From: Spartobacteria bacterium UBA5019
GTDB taxonomy: Bacteria > Verrucomicrobiota > Verrucomicrobiia > Chthoniobacterales > Terrimicrobiaceae
Reading direction: 5' to 3'
Length of the DNA stretch: 64,000 bases
Assembly: GCA_002396485.1 (NCBI GenBank)
Contig: DGXZ01000030.1
Location: 1-64,000, forward strand
The notes beneath the pieces were generated by a model that saw only the letters and a program-made list of their open reading frames with translations, was not told the DNA's origin and searched no databases. Position numbers and translations under genes: made by a program. This document shows, in pieces, positions 9,222 to 18,563 of the stretch. Positions within the stretch are counted from its first letter, which is position 1. Every line of letters starts with the position of its first letter.

Positions 9222-11477
9222 ATGGCAATCGATCCGGTCTGTGGCATGCAGGTGGATGAATCCACCGGACTTCGCGGAGAGCGCGGGGGAGAGGTGTTCT
9301 ACTTTTGTTGCGATCATTGCAGACAAAAGTTTTTGAAGCCTCTGGCTCAGGAAACGCCCATCCCTCAAAATGCCATTTACACTTGTCCGATGCATCCGGA
9401 GGTCAGGCAGGAACATCCTGGCGACTGCCCAAAGTGCGGCATGGCACTCGAGCCACTCGATGCGACGGCGGAGGATTCCGGGAGCGGGGAACTGGACGAT
9501 ATGACGCAGCGCTTGGTGGTCTCCATCCTCTTTGGGTTGCCTGTGTTTCTTTTGGCTATGGCACACCTTGTTCCAGTAACGGCAGGCTTTGGCGATAGCG
9601 ACATGTCGCGATGGCTGCAGTTCCTCCTGGCTTTGCCTGTGGTGTGCTGGTGTGGCTTCCCGTTTTTTCTCCGTGGGTGGCGCTCGGTTTCAAGCGGGCA
9701 TTGGAATATGTTCACCCTCATTTCGCTTGGGGTGGGGGCGGCATTTCTCGTGAGCGCCGCTGCCATGCTCGTTCCGGATTTATTTCCCCATTCGTTGCGG
9801 CATGGCGGCAAAGTGCCTGTTTACTTTGAATCCGCAGCTGTGATCATTGCCCTTGTCCTACTCGGTCAGGTGCTCGAGCTGCGTGCGCGCGGCAGGACTG
9901 GAGGCGCGATTCGCGCCCTGCTGAATCTCGCCCCGCCCGTTGCGCGGAAGCTCACGGATGCCGGTGATTGTGAAATCTCCCTCGCGCAGGTTCAGGCAGG
10001 CGACCGGTTGCGCGTGGTGCCGGGGGATAGCGTGCCGGTCGATGGCGTGCTCATCGAAGGGCATTCAAGCGTCGATGAGTCCATGATCACTGGCGAGTCG
10101 CTGCCGATTGAAAAAAACACGGGCGACAAGGTTTCTGCCGGCACTTTGAACGGCTCCGGGACGTTCGTCATGCGTGCGGAGCGAGTCGGCGCCGACACGT
10201 TGCTCGGCCGCATTGTGCAAATGGTCGCTGATGCACAGCGCACACGGGCTCCGATTCAGGGGCTTGCCGATAAGGTGGCCGGAATTTTCGTTCCAATCGT
10301 GCTGGCGGTTTCGATTCTCACATTCCTCGCGTGGATCTGGTTTGGCCCGGAGCCCAGATTCGCGCATGCCATCGTGAATGCCGTAGCCGTCCTGATTATT
10401 GCGTGCCCGTGCGCTCTCGGCCTCGCCACGCCGATGTCCATCATGGTCGCGGTGGGTCGCGGTGCCCGCGAGGGCGTTCTGCTGAAGGATGCTGCTACAC
10501 TCCAAGAGTTGGAAAGAATCACGATGCTGGTGGTGGATAAAACCGGCACTCTCACCGAGGGACGCCCCCGGCTTGTGGACATAATCCCAGTGGATGGCAT
10601 GGATGCAAAAGAAGTGCTCCAGTTTGCAGCATCCCTCGAGCAAGGCAGCGAACACCCGCTTGCGGATGCGGTTGTCCGAGGAGCGAAGAATATTGCTCTT
10701 CTACCGGCTTCCAACTTCCGCGCTGTGCCTGGAGGTGGCGTGCTCGGGGATGTGGTGGGTCGCAAGATTGTGGTCGGAAAAGTGGAGTTTTTGCGGAGCG
10801 AAAAAATCACGGGCCTCGACAATTTGGAAACTCTGGCGGCAAAGCTCCAAGAGGACGGCAAATCCGTTCTTTTTATCGGTGGCGACGGAATGTCCTATGG
10901 GTTGATCGCCGTCTTCGATCCCATCAAAGCGACAAGCGCTGCCGCGTTGGCGGATCTCCATGCGCTGGGCCTGAAAATCACGATGCTCACGGGTGACAAC
11001 GAACGCACGGCTGCCGCTGTCGCCCGGCAACTCGGGCTGGATTCTTTCGAGGCGGGCATCGAACCCCTCGCCAAGTCGGCGTTCATCAAAAAACTTCGCG
11101 CCGACGGGAAATGTGTGGCCATGGCGGGGGATGGCATCAACGACGCTCCTGCGCTCAGCGAGGCCCATGTTGGGATTGCCATGGGAAATGGAACCGATGT
11201 TGCCATCCAAAGTTCCGGCATCACTCTCGTGAAAGGCGACCTCCGGGGTATAGCCCGGGCCATCCGCCTCAGTCGCGAGACGATGCGGAATATCCGTCAG
11301 AATCTCTTCTTTGCCTTCCTCTACAACGCGCTTGGAATCCCCATAGCAGCAGGTTTGCTTTATCCTTTTTTCGGCCTCTTACTCAGTCCCATTCTGGCCG
11401 GTGCGGCCATGAGCATGAGTTCCGTATGCGTCATTGCCAATGCGCTGAGACTCGAACGCGCCAAGAGGAATGCTTGA
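9222..11477 (+). CDS. copA: Copper-type heavy-metal P1B ATPase
   Basis: 751 aa from ATG 9222; a TTG at 9192 is less likely. N-terminal YHS-type metal-binding domain (DPVCGMQVDE, FYFCCDHCRQKF), then a second Cys/His module (YTCPMHPEVRQ, GDCPKCGMALEP) instead of an HMA domain. The core has eight predicted helices, the CPC ion site in IIACPCALGLATP, phosphorylation motif DKTGTLTEG, MLTGDNERTAAAV and GDGINDAPAL. CPC plus these N-terminal modules fits a Cu(I)/Ag(I) exporter in the inner membrane. It sits directly after the kinase/regulator pair, which may or may not respond to metal. Confidence 0.92.
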   Translation: MAIDPVCGMQVDESTGLRGERGGEVFYFCCDHCRQKFLKPLAQETPIPQNAIYTCPMHPEVRQEHPGDCPKCGMALEPLDATAEDSGSGELDDMTQRLVVSILFGLPVFLLAMAHLVPVTAGFGDSDMSRWLQFLLALPVVCWCGFPFFLRGWRSVSSGHWNMFTLISLGVGAAFLVSAAAMLVPDLFPHSLRHGGKVPVYFESAAVIIALVLLGQVLELRARGRTGGAIRALLNLAPPVARKLTDAGDCEISLAQVQAGDRLRVVPGDSVPVDGVLIEGHSSVDESMITGESLPIEKNTGDKVSAGTLNGSGTFVMRAERVGADTLLGRIVQMVADAQRTRAPIQGLADKVAGIFVPIVLAVSILTFLAWIWFGPEPRFAHAIVNAVAVLIIACPCALGLATPMSIMVAVGRGAREGVLLKDAATLQELERITMLVVDKTGTLTEGRPRLVDIIPVDGMDAKEVLQFAASLEQGSEHPLADAVVRGAKNIALLPASNFRAVPGGGVLGDVVGRKIVVGKVEFLRSEKITGLDNLETLAAKLQEDGKSVLFIGGDGMSYGLIAVFDPIKATSAAALADLHALGLKITMLTGDNERTAAAVARQLGLDSFEAGIEPLAKSAFIKKLRADGKCVAMAGDGINDAPALSEAHVGIAMGNGTDVAIQSSGITLVKGDLRGIARAIRLSRETMRNIRQNLFFAFLYNALGIPIAAGLLYPFFGLLLSPILAGAAMSMSSVCVIANALRLERAKRNA

Positions 11478-11513
11478 TCGCCAAGAAAAATCCCAAAAAT
11501 TTCAACGAAAGTG

Positions 11514-11541
11514 TTGACTCCTCACAAAGTTTCCCTAATTT
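11514..11541 (+). promoter_or_regulatory. Candidate sigma-70 promoter for rpmB
   Basis: TTGACT at 11514-11519 and TAATTT at 11536-11541, 16 bases apart, end 14 bases before the rpmB ATG. The -35 box matches consensus at five of six positions. Initiation a few bases after the -10 would leave a leader of under ten bases, which agrees with the lack of a Shine-Dalgarno sequence. Prediction by eye only. Confidence 0.4.
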
Positions 11542-11555
11542 CGGCCGTCCATCTT

Positions 11556-11822
11556 ATGTCTAGAAAGTGCAGCATCACTGGGGCCAAGCCCGTTCGCGGA
11601 TCTAAAATCCATCGTCGCGGTCTCGCGAAGAAAAAAGGCGGTATCGGCATGCACGTCACAGCCGTCACGCCTCGTTACTTCGTGCCAAATCTTAAAACCA
11701 AACGCGTTTGGGTTCCCGAACTCAAGAAGTTTGTGACCGTCAAAGCCACCGCGCGTGCTTTCAAGACGCTCTCTAAAAACGGGGCCTACAAAACCCTGGC
11801 AGCTGCCGGATTGGTCAAATAA
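11556..11822 (+). CDS. rpmB: 50S ribosomal protein L28
   Basis: 88 aa. N-terminal MSRKCSITGAKPVRG with SKIHRRGLAKKKGGIG, and C-terminal VKATARAFKTLSKNGAYKTL, are clear bL28 signatures; the protein is part of the large ribosomal subunit. The frame is open 15 codons further upstream but the family start is the ATG at 11556. The usual neighbour rpmG (L33) is absent. A candidate promoter precedes it and a strong terminator hairpin follows, so it is probably monocistronic. Confidence 0.95.
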   Translation: MSRKCSITGAKPVRGSKIHRRGLAKKKGGIGMHVTAVTPRYFVPNLKTKRVWVPELKKFVTVKATARAFKTLSKNGAYKTLAAAGLVK

Positions 11823-11848
11823 TCCGCGCCTTCCGCGTTTTTCATCTT

Positions 11849-11890
11849 CTCTCCGTGAGGTCCATCCTTGCGGAGAGATTTATTTTTTTA
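11849..11890 (+). terminator. Rho-independent terminator after rpmB
   Basis: Perfect 7-bp stem CTCTCCG (11849-11855) / CGGAGAG (11871-11877) with a 15-base loop, followed by ATTTATTTTTTTA. It lies 27 bases after the rpmB stop and before the ABC ATPase gene. Confidence 0.75.
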
Positions 11891-11912
11891 GAAACATGCT
11901 TCGGAGCTTCGC

Positions 11913-12746
11913 ATGATGGCAGGTGACAAATCCGCCTTGCCCGTGCCATCTTCTGCCATGCCTTTGCTGGAGGTTCAGAATCTACAAACATTGTTTCCCG
12001 TGCTGGGAGGCGTGATGCGCCGCAAGGTCGGAGACATCCGGGCGGTGGATGACGTTTCGTTCACTATCGAGGCCGGTTGCACGGTCGGCCTGGTCGGTGA
12101 GAGCGGCAGCGGAAAAACCACCGTCGGCCGTACGATTCTCAAGCTCATTCCATCCACATCTGGCCGCGTGCTCTACAATGGGCGAGACATCCTGCCCCTG
12201 CCCGAACGGGAATTTCGATCACTGCGCCGCGAGATGCAGATGATTTTTCAGGATCCCTTTGGATCGCTGAACCCACGCTTCACGATTGGCGAGATCGTCG
12301 GAGAGGCGCTGGAAATCCACTTCCCGAAAATGACCCGTTCCGACCGCGCCTCACGCGTGGCAGATCTTTTGCGCTTGGTCGGCCTCAAGGCAGATATGAT
12401 GCGGCGGTATCCGCACGAGTTCAGTGGCGGGCAGCGCCAGCGCATCGGCATCGCCAGGGCGCTCGCGGTGGAACCCCGCTTCATTGTGTGCGACGAACCG
12501 GTGAGCGCGCTGGATGTGAGCGTGCAGGCCCAGATCGTGAATCTGCTGCAGGACCTGCAGGAGCAGTTCGGTATCGCCTACTTGTTCATCGCACACGACC
12601 TCGCCGTGGTGGAACACATCAGCGATCATGTACTCGTCATGCACCATGGAAAAATTGTGGAGTCTGCCAGCGCTGAAGCGATCTACAACGATCCTCAAAA
12701 CGAATACACGAAGATTCTTCTCTCGGCTGTGCCGTCCATTGCTTGA
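11913..12746 (+). CDS. Oligopeptide/dipeptide-type ABC transporter ATP-binding protein (OppF-like)
   Basis: 277 aa. Walker A GESGSGKTT, Q-loop MIFQDPFGSLNPR, signature FSGGQRQRIGIARAL, Walker B FIVCDEPVSALDVSVQAQ, and H-switch IAHDLAVVEHIS are all intact. The SLNPR and SALDVS motifs are characteristic of the Opp/Dpp/Nik subfamily. It stops soon after the ATPase core and lacks most of the C-terminal oligo_HPY extension of full OppF (about 320 aa). No permease or binding protein is nearby; the gene overlaps rodA (TGATG), so the transporter partners must be elsewhere. Two consecutive ATGs (11913, 11916) are possible starts. Confidence 0.88.
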   Translation: MMAGDKSALPVPSSAMPLLEVQNLQTLFPVLGGVMRRKVGDIRAVDDVSFTIEAGCTVGLVGESGSGKTTVGRTILKLIPSTSGRVLYNGRDILPLPEREFRSLRREMQMIFQDPFGSLNPRFTIGEIVGEALEIHFPKMTRSDRASRVADLLRLVGLKADMMRRYPHEFSGGQRQRIGIARALAVEPRFIVCDEPVSALDVSVQAQIVNLLQDLQEQFGIAYLFIAHDLAVVEHISDHVLVMHHGKIVESASAEAIYNDPQNEYTKILLSAVPSIA

Positions 12747-13846
12747 TGCATCCTCTGCTCCGACATTTCCTGCGAATGAACTGGCCGCTCTTCGGCCTGA
12801 TGATGGGTCTCTTGGCTTACGGGATTTATGCCATCCACAGCGCGACATGGATGCGGGATCAGGATTTTGCCAAGTCGCAGCTCATTTGGATCATGATTTG
12901 CATGCCGATGTTTTTTATCGTCTCCCTCATTGATTACCGATGGGTGAGGTTCGGCGCCATTCCGCTCTACGTGGCCAGCATTCTTGGTCTTGTGGCCACG
13001 ATGTTCATCGGGGAAAAGCGCTACGGGGCTCGCAGTTGGCTCGATCTCGGTCCCATGAGTTTCCAGCCTTCGCAGCTTGCGATCATCGCAGGGATTCTGA
13101 CCCTCAGCCTCTTTCTCTCAAATACACGGGCCATGCCGGCCTTCTTGCGCATCCTCTGCTGCGGAGCCATCGTCGGCGCACCTTGGTTGATGATTCTCAT
13201 CCAGCCGGACCTCGGGTCCTGCATCGTGTGGGTACCGGTTCTACTGGCTATGATGTTTGTTGGGCACATCCCCAAACGCTGGCTGATTCTCATGCTCGTT
13301 ATTGGGCTGGCGCTCATTCCCCTGGTGGTTCATTTCGGCCTCAAACCTTACCAATACTCGCGCATCACAACATTTCTCGATCCCGAAGCAGACCCGCTCG
13401 GGGATGGATGGAACATCACCCAATCCCTCGTCGCGATCGGTTCCGGCGGATGGGCCGGAAAAGGCTACAAGTCGCCGAATTCCCTCAACGCCCTCGGCTT
13501 TCTGCCGCACACGATCGTTCATAACGATTTCATCTTCTCCGTTATGGGCGAGCAGCATGGATTCCTGGGGGCTGTCCTGCTTGTTTCCGCACTGGCACTG
13601 CTTTTTCTGATTATGCTGGGTATAGCCATCAATGCGGAGGACGACCTCGGGCGACTGCTTGCCGTGGGAATAACGATGCTGCTTTTCACTCACACTTTCA
13701 TGAATCTTGGCATGACCATATCCATTACGCCCATTACTGGACTGCCCCTGCCGCTGGTCAGCTACGGCGGATCCTTTGTCATGATCACGCTTCTGAGTTT
13801 TGCCATCCTTCAAAGCATCTGGATCTACCGCCGCTCTCCGCGATGA
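12746..13846 (+). CDS. rodA: SEDS-family peptidoglycan polymerase RodA
   Basis: 366 aa with about ten membrane segments. SEDS glycosyltransferases polymerise lipid II for cell elongation together with a class B PBP. Signatures: GARSWLDLGPMSFQPSQLAI, IQPDLGSCIVW, DGWNITQSLVAIGSGG, FLPHTIVHNDFIFSVMGEQ, and the C-terminal LPLVSYGGSF. FLPHT...DFIFSVMGEQ with SQLAI favours RodA over FtsW. ATG 12746 overlaps the stop of the ABC ATPase (TGATG). No mreBCD or pbp2 gene is adjacent. Confidence 0.92.
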   Translation: MHPLLRHFLRMNWPLFGLMMGLLAYGIYAIHSATWMRDQDFAKSQLIWIMICMPMFFIVSLIDYRWVRFGAIPLYVASILGLVATMFIGEKRYGARSWLDLGPMSFQPSQLAIIAGILTLSLFLSNTRAMPAFLRILCCGAIVGAPWLMILIQPDLGSCIVWVPVLLAMMFVGHIPKRWLILMLVIGLALIPLVVHFGLKPYQYSRITTFLDPEADPLGDGWNITQSLVAIGSGGWAGKGYKSPNSLNALGFLPHTIVHNDFIFSVMGEQHGFLGAVLLVSALALLFLIMLGIAINAEDDLGRLLAVGITMLLFTHTFMNLGMTISITPITGLPLPLVSYGGSFVMITLLSFAILQSIWIYRRSPR

Positions 13847-13904
13847 GTGGTCGAGGGATTTGATTGTCGCTGGAATGGGAAATGTTTAATTCTGACAACT
13901 GAAA

Positions 13905-14879
13905 ATGAAAAAAATACTCGTGACGGGCGGAGCTGGTTACATCGGCAGCATCTGCGTTGAGGAACTCATCAACCGAGGGTTCGAGGTGTCCGTTTTTGAC
14001 AACCTCACCGAGGGCCATGCCAAAGCGGTCGATTCCCGAGCGGATTTTTATCAAGGCGATCTCGCCGACCGTTCGGTTCTGCAGCATGCCTTTGGCGAGG
14101 TGAAACCCGACGCCGTGATGCACTTTGCCGCCAATGCCCTTGTTGGCGAGTCGATGGAAAATCCATCGAAATATTTTCGCAACAATGTGTCCTCTGGTAT
14201 CAACCTCCTCGACATGGCGGTGGAATTCGGGGTTAAAAAATTCGTCTTCTCCTCCACTTGCGCAACATTTGGAATTCCCGAGCGCATGCCGATCGACGAG
14301 TCGCTGCCTCAGCATCCGATCAATCCCTACGGAGAGTCGAAGCTCATGTTCGAGACGATCCTTCGTTGGTATCGCGAAATCCATAAGCTCTCTTTCGTCG
14401 CCCTGCGCTATTTCAATGCGGCCGGCGCATCCGAAAAGTTTGGCGAAGACCATCGCATCGAGACGCACCTCATTCCCAACATTCTCAAAGTGGCCCTCGG
14501 CCAGCGCGAGTCGGTGGATATTTTCGGCACCGATTACCCAACGCCTGACGGCACCTGCATCCGCGACTACATTCATATTCTGGATCTCGCCGAGGCACAC
14601 ATCCTCGCGGTGCAGTCTGAGAAAAGTGATTTCTACAATCTGGGCACAGGTGGAGGAACTTCGGTGCGCGAGGTGATTGAAACCTGCAAAAAAATCACCG
14701 GTTGCGACATCAAGGCCGTCGAAAAGCCCCGCCGTGCAGGCGACCCGCCCCGTCTCATCGCCGCTTCGGAAAAAATCCGCGCCGAACTCGGCTGGACCCC
14801 GCGCTTCCAAAACATCGTGCCCATCGTGGAAAGCGCCTGGGCTTGGCATGTCAAACATCCGAATGGCTACGGCGACTAA
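13905..14879 (+). CDS. galE: UDP-glucose 4-epimerase
   Basis: 324 aa, standard length. Extended SDR enzyme interconverting UDP-glucose and UDP-galactose with bound NAD. The N-terminal ILVTGGAGYIGS is the NAD-binding glycine motif; the catalytic Tyr142 and Lys146 lie in NPYGESKLMFE, with Ser/Thr in FSSTCATFG. GTDYPTPDGTCIRDYIHI is a strong GalE signature. It sits in an envelope block with lptD and ugd, suggesting supply of nucleotide sugars for LPS or exopolysaccharide. No Shine-Dalgarno before the ATG (ACAACTGAAAATG). Confidence 0.94.
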   Translation: MKKILVTGGAGYIGSICVEELINRGFEVSVFDNLTEGHAKAVDSRADFYQGDLADRSVLQHAFGEVKPDAVMHFAANALVGESMENPSKYFRNNVSSGINLLDMAVEFGVKKFVFSSTCATFGIPERMPIDESLPQHPINPYGESKLMFETILRWYREIHKLSFVALRYFNAAGASEKFGEDHRIETHLIPNILKVALGQRESVDIFGTDYPTPDGTCIRDYIHILDLAEAHILAVQSEKSDFYNLGTGGGTSVREVIETCKKITGCDIKAVEKPRRAGDPPRLIAASEKIRAELGWTPRFQNIVPIVESAWAWHVKHPNGYGD

Positions 14880-14927
14880 CTCCGCCCTTGATATCAACGA
14901 AGTGGATATTTAGTGTCGCGCCCTCCA

Positions 14928-17231
14928 ATGAGGAAGTTCCTTCTCAGTCTGTGTCTGCTGGCTGCGCTTACCCCCGTTCGCGCCCAATTCGCCAGTTTCG
15001 GCGACTCGCCTGTGGAAATCACAGCGGATGGTAATACGCGCTTCGACCAAGGCGTGGCCATCGCGGAGGACAATGTCCAGATCCACTACGGGAAATACAG
15101 CATCTTCTGCGACTATGCGGAATACAACCCCGACACGCGAGATGTCCTGCTGGTCGGGAACATCCGCGTTTACACTCCCGATCAGGTGCTCAGCGGCCAG
15201 CGCGCCTTGTTCAACCTCGAGAGCAAGCAAATGCGGGCCCTTGAGTTCTCCGGTTCCCAATATCCCGCGTTTTTCCGGGCCTTCAATTTCCGGGCTATCT
15301 CACCCAAGGAATTCCGGATTCGAGACGCCTCTGTGACCACGCACGATTCGTCACAACCCGATTTCCATGTCCGTCCCCGCTCGATGCGATTCTACCCCGA
15401 TAGTCGCGTTATCATGACAAATTCCACCCTCTATGTCGGCCAGACGCCGATTTTTTGGTTTCCTTACATCTACGCGAATCTCGACAGCACGGGTTTCGAG
15501 TTCCTTCCCGGCTATGATTCACGCTGGGGCGCTTATTTGCTCTTGGGCTATGGATTTCCCATTGTGCAGGGAATCAATGGCAAGGTCCGCTTAGAGGAGA
15601 GAACTGAGTTTGGACCCTCTGCTGGACTCGACCTCGACATGAACTACGGGCCCTCGAATCGCAACTTCGGCAAGCTCCGCAGCGACTATGTTTTCGAGAC
15701 GAAGGATGTGACTTCCGTCGAGGCCCCCGGCGAGCCGGCGGAAACCAAAACCACGAACCGCTACCGCGTCGCCTTCCAGCAACGGCTTTTCCTCGCTGAT
15801 GATATCTACGGAACCGCTGATATCAACGTGCTCAGCGATGTTGATTTTCTGGAGGACTTCTACCGTCGGGAATTTGCCACCGACCCGCAACCGGACAATT
15901 CCCTCTCGCTGACAAAATGGGATGAAGTTTATACGCTCACGCTCCTGGGCCGCTGGCAGGTGAACGATTTCCAGGATGTGACTGAACGCAAACCCGAGTT
16001 TGTTTTTGATTTCAAGCAGCAGCCCTTCTTCGGCCTCCCTGTCCAGTATGATGGCGAGACAGGCGTGGCCTCGCTGCGGCGAGCGTTTTCCAACAACCCG
16101 TCTTTCGGAGAAACCGAATTCCCCGACTACTCGGCCACGCGCTTCGATACTTTCCACCAATGGTCGCTACCCTCGAAGTTGTTTGGATGGCTGAATGTCA
16201 CGCCGAAGGCTGGTATCCGAGGCACTTACTACAGTCAGAGTGGGTCATTCGTTACGCCTTCGACCGGCAATACGGCGATTGATCCCATCACGGGCGAAGT
16301 CACCACTCTGGACCAAACCGACACCAGCAACCCTCTCAACAATCCCTCTCCAACACTGGAAACCAAGGGAGGCGTCTTCCGCCCCATCGCCAATTACGGT
16401 CTCACGGTTTCCACAAAGTTTTCCCGCGCCTTTGAGCAGGTGCAAAGCCGCTGGCTAGGCCTGGATGGTTTGCGGCACGTCGTTGAGCCTTTTGTGAACT
16501 ACTCGGGCGTTTACAATATGGGCGAGAGCCCCGACAATATTTACCAGTTCGACCGCGTCGTTCAGTCCACCCAGCTCCTGCCGATCGACTTTCCGCAATT
16601 CACCGCCATCGACTCGCTCGATACCTGGAATATTACGCGTCTTGGCGTCGGTCAGCGCCTGCAGACACGGCGCGATAATGCCACCTATCAGTGGTTTTCG
16701 CTGAATTCGTTCGTTGATGTGAATTTTGACAATCCTTACTCGGATGCGCCGATCTCGAACTTCTTCAATGTCGTTCAATTCAATCCCGTTCCTTGGAGCG
16801 CCCTCTCCGTGGCCTCGCAGATTCCGATGGTTACCGAAGGTTTTACCGAAGTGAATACCAGCCTGAGCTTCATGCCGGCACGTGATTTCCGCTTCTCGGT
16901 TGGCCACCGCTATATCGATGGAAACCCCAACTTCACCGACAACAGCCAAGTCGATTTTTACGCCTACTGGCGCATCAATGACAACTGGAGCGTAAGCCTG
17001 TACGAGCAGTACGAATTCGTCTCTCAGGTCATGCAATACCAACGGTATTTCATCAACCGCGATCTGACCAGTTGGGTGGCATCCATCGGTGCCGAGGTTC
17101 GCGACAACGAGGGTGGGGATCAGGAATTTGGTTTCCTCTTCATGATGACGCTCAAGGACGCCCCGCAGATCAGCCTGCCATTTAACATTAGCCCGGGCCC
17201 GACGGAACAGCCGGCTGGCGCGGTTGATTAA
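14928..17231 (+). CDS. lptD: LPS assembly outer-membrane protein LptD
   Basis: 767 aa from ATG 14928, giving signal peptide MRKFLLSLCLLAALTPVRAQ; a GTG at 14913 would add five residues. After cleavage comes an OstA/LptA-like beta-taco region (VEITADGNTRFDQG, VLLVGNIRVYTPDQVL), then a large beta-barrel rich in aromatic residues (IFWFPYIYANLDSTGFEFLP). LptD inserts LPS into the outer leaflet. The C-terminus ends after LMMTLKDAPQISLPFN without a terminal Phe, and four-cysteine disulphide pairs of the E. coli type are not evident. The protein shows this bacterium assembles LPS. lptE is not adjacent. Confidence 0.87.
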   Translation: MRKFLLSLCLLAALTPVRAQFASFGDSPVEITADGNTRFDQGVAIAEDNVQIHYGKYSIFCDYAEYNPDTRDVLLVGNIRVYTPDQVLSGQRALFNLESKQMRALEFSGSQYPAFFRAFNFRAISPKEFRIRDASVTTHDSSQPDFHVRPRSMRFYPDSRVIMTNSTLYVGQTPIFWFPYIYANLDSTGFEFLPGYDSRWGAYLLLGYGFPIVQGINGKVRLEERTEFGPSAGLDLDMNYGPSNRNFGKLRSDYVFETKDVTSVEAPGEPAETKTTNRYRVAFQQRLFLADDIYGTADINVLSDVDFLEDFYRREFATDPQPDNSLSLTKWDEVYTLTLLGRWQVNDFQDVTERKPEFVFDFKQQPFFGLPVQYDGETGVASLRRAFSNNPSFGETEFPDYSATRFDTFHQWSLPSKLFGWLNVTPKAGIRGTYYSQSGSFVTPSTGNTAIDPITGEVTTLDQTDTSNPLNNPSPTLETKGGVFRPIANYGLTVSTKFSRAFEQVQSRWLGLDGLRHVVEPFVNYSGVYNMGESPDNIYQFDRVVQSTQLLPIDFPQFTAIDSLDTWNITRLGVGQRLQTRRDNATYQWFSLNSFVDVNFDNPYSDAPISNFFNVVQFNPVPWSALSVASQIPMVTEGFTEVNTSLSFMPARDFRFSVGHRYIDGNPNFTDNSQVDFYAYWRINDNWSVSLYEQYEFVSQVMQYQRYFINRDLTSWVASIGAEVRDNEGGDQEFGFLFMMTLKDAPQISLPFNISPGPTEQPAGAVD

Positions 17232-17258
17232 TTTTTACAACAAAACAAACAACAACAC

Positions 17259-18563
17259 ATGAAACTCTGCATTATTGGTTCGGGATACGTCGGATTGGTC
17301 TCAGGTGCCTGCTTCGCTGAAGTCGGGCACACGGTCACCTGCGTGGACAACAATGAAAAAAAAGTCCAACAGTTGCTCGCTGGGAAGGTTCCAATCTATG
17401 AGCCTGGCCTTGAGGAGTTGATTCATCGCAATGTGGCTGCAAAGCGTCTCCATTTCACCACGAGTACCGAGGAGGGCGTGGATAATTCCGATGTGGTGTT
17501 CATCGCCGTTCCCACACCGCCGCAAGCCGATGGCAGCGTCGATCTGTCCTACATCGAGAAGGTGGCCCGCGAGATTGCCGCAGTCCTCAAGCAGGGCCAA
17601 TACCGCGTCATCGTGGACAAGAGCACCGTCCCGGTCAAAACGGGCGAGAAGGTCGCCGACACGATCCGCCGTTACAATAAAACCGGCGCTGAGTTTGATG
17701 TGGTGAGCAATCCCGAGTTCCTGCGCGAGGGCTGCGCCGTGCCCGATCTCATGAAGCCCGACCGCATCGTTATCGGCGGCAACAGCGAGCGGGCCGTTGC
17801 TCTCATGCAGAAAATCTATGAGCCATTCATGGCTCCCGTGCTTGTGACGGATATCAACTCCGCCGAGTTGATCAAACATGCCGCGAACTCTTTCCTCGCG
17901 CTCAAAATCTCCTACATCAACGCCGTGGCCCGCATTTGCGAAGCCAGCGGAGCGGATGTCGAAAAAGTTGCCGACGGCATCGGTATGGACCGCCGCATTG
18001 GTCGTAATTTCCTGAATGCCGGCATCGGCTATGGTGGATCCTGCTTCCCGAAGGATATCGCCGCTTTCATCGCTATCAGTGAAGATCTGGGCGTCCCGTT
18101 CACGCTCCTCAAAGAGGTCGAAAAAATCAACTTCAGCCAACGCGAGCGCTTCCTCGACAAGATTCGCGAAGCCCTCTGGGTTCTGAAGGATAAAAAAGTC
18201 GCTGTCTGGGGACTCACCTTCAAGCCCGACACCGACGATGTGCGCTCCTCTGTGGCGATCGATGTCGTCCGCGACCTCGTGTCGGAGGGAGCCGAAGTCA
18301 CCGTTTACGATCCGAAGGGCACCGAAAAAGCCCTTGAGTTCAAACTCATCGACGGAGCCCGCGTGGCGAATTCGCCGCTCGAAGCTGCCACGGGAGCCGA
18401 GGCACTCATTATCGCCACCGAGTGGAAGGAATTTACTAAAGTCGATCTCTCCGAGCTCCGCAAGGTCATGCACACGCCGCTTATCTTCGACGGTCGCAAT
18501 ATCCTTGCTCCTGAGACCGTTCGCGCCGCCGGCTTCCGCTACACCAGCATCGGCCGCAGCTAG
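17259..18563 (+). CDS. ugd: UDP-glucose 6-dehydrogenase
   Basis: 434 aa. Oxidises UDP-glucose to UDP-glucuronate with two NAD. N-terminal IIGSGYVGLVSGACFAEVGH binds NAD; catalytic Cys262 lies in GYGGSCFPKD; VAVWGLTFKPDTDDVRSS and FDGRNIL mark the C-terminal domain. Together with galE it suggests production of uronic-acid sugars for surface glycans. The leader is AC-rich (ACAACAAAACAAACAACAACAC) without a Shine-Dalgarno motif. Its last four bases overlap the convergent sigma factor gene. Confidence 0.95.
   Translation: MKLCIIGSGYVGLVSGACFAEVGHTVTCVDNNEKKVQQLLAGKVPIYEPGLEELIHRNVAAKRLHFTTSTEEGVDNSDVVFIAVPTPPQADGSVDLSYIEKVAREIAAVLKQGQYRVIVDKSTVPVKTGEKVADTIRRYNKTGAEFDVVSNPEFLREGCAVPDLMKPDRIVIGGNSERAVALMQKIYEPFMAPVLVTDINSAELIKHAANSFLALKISYINAVARICEASGADVEKVADGIGMDRRIGRNFLNAGIGYGGSCFPKDIAAFIAISEDLGVPFTLLKEVEKINFSQRERFLDKIREALWVLKDKKVAVWGLTFKPDTDDVRSSVAIDVVRDLVSEGAEVTVYDPKGTEKALEFKLIDGARVANSPLEAATGAEALIIATEWKEFTKVDLSELRKVMHTPLIFDGRNILAPETVRAAGFRYTSIGRS

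Noticed and set aside
17301..18473. 390-codon minus-strand open frame opposite ugd
   Set aside because: Shadow of a clearly identified enzyme.
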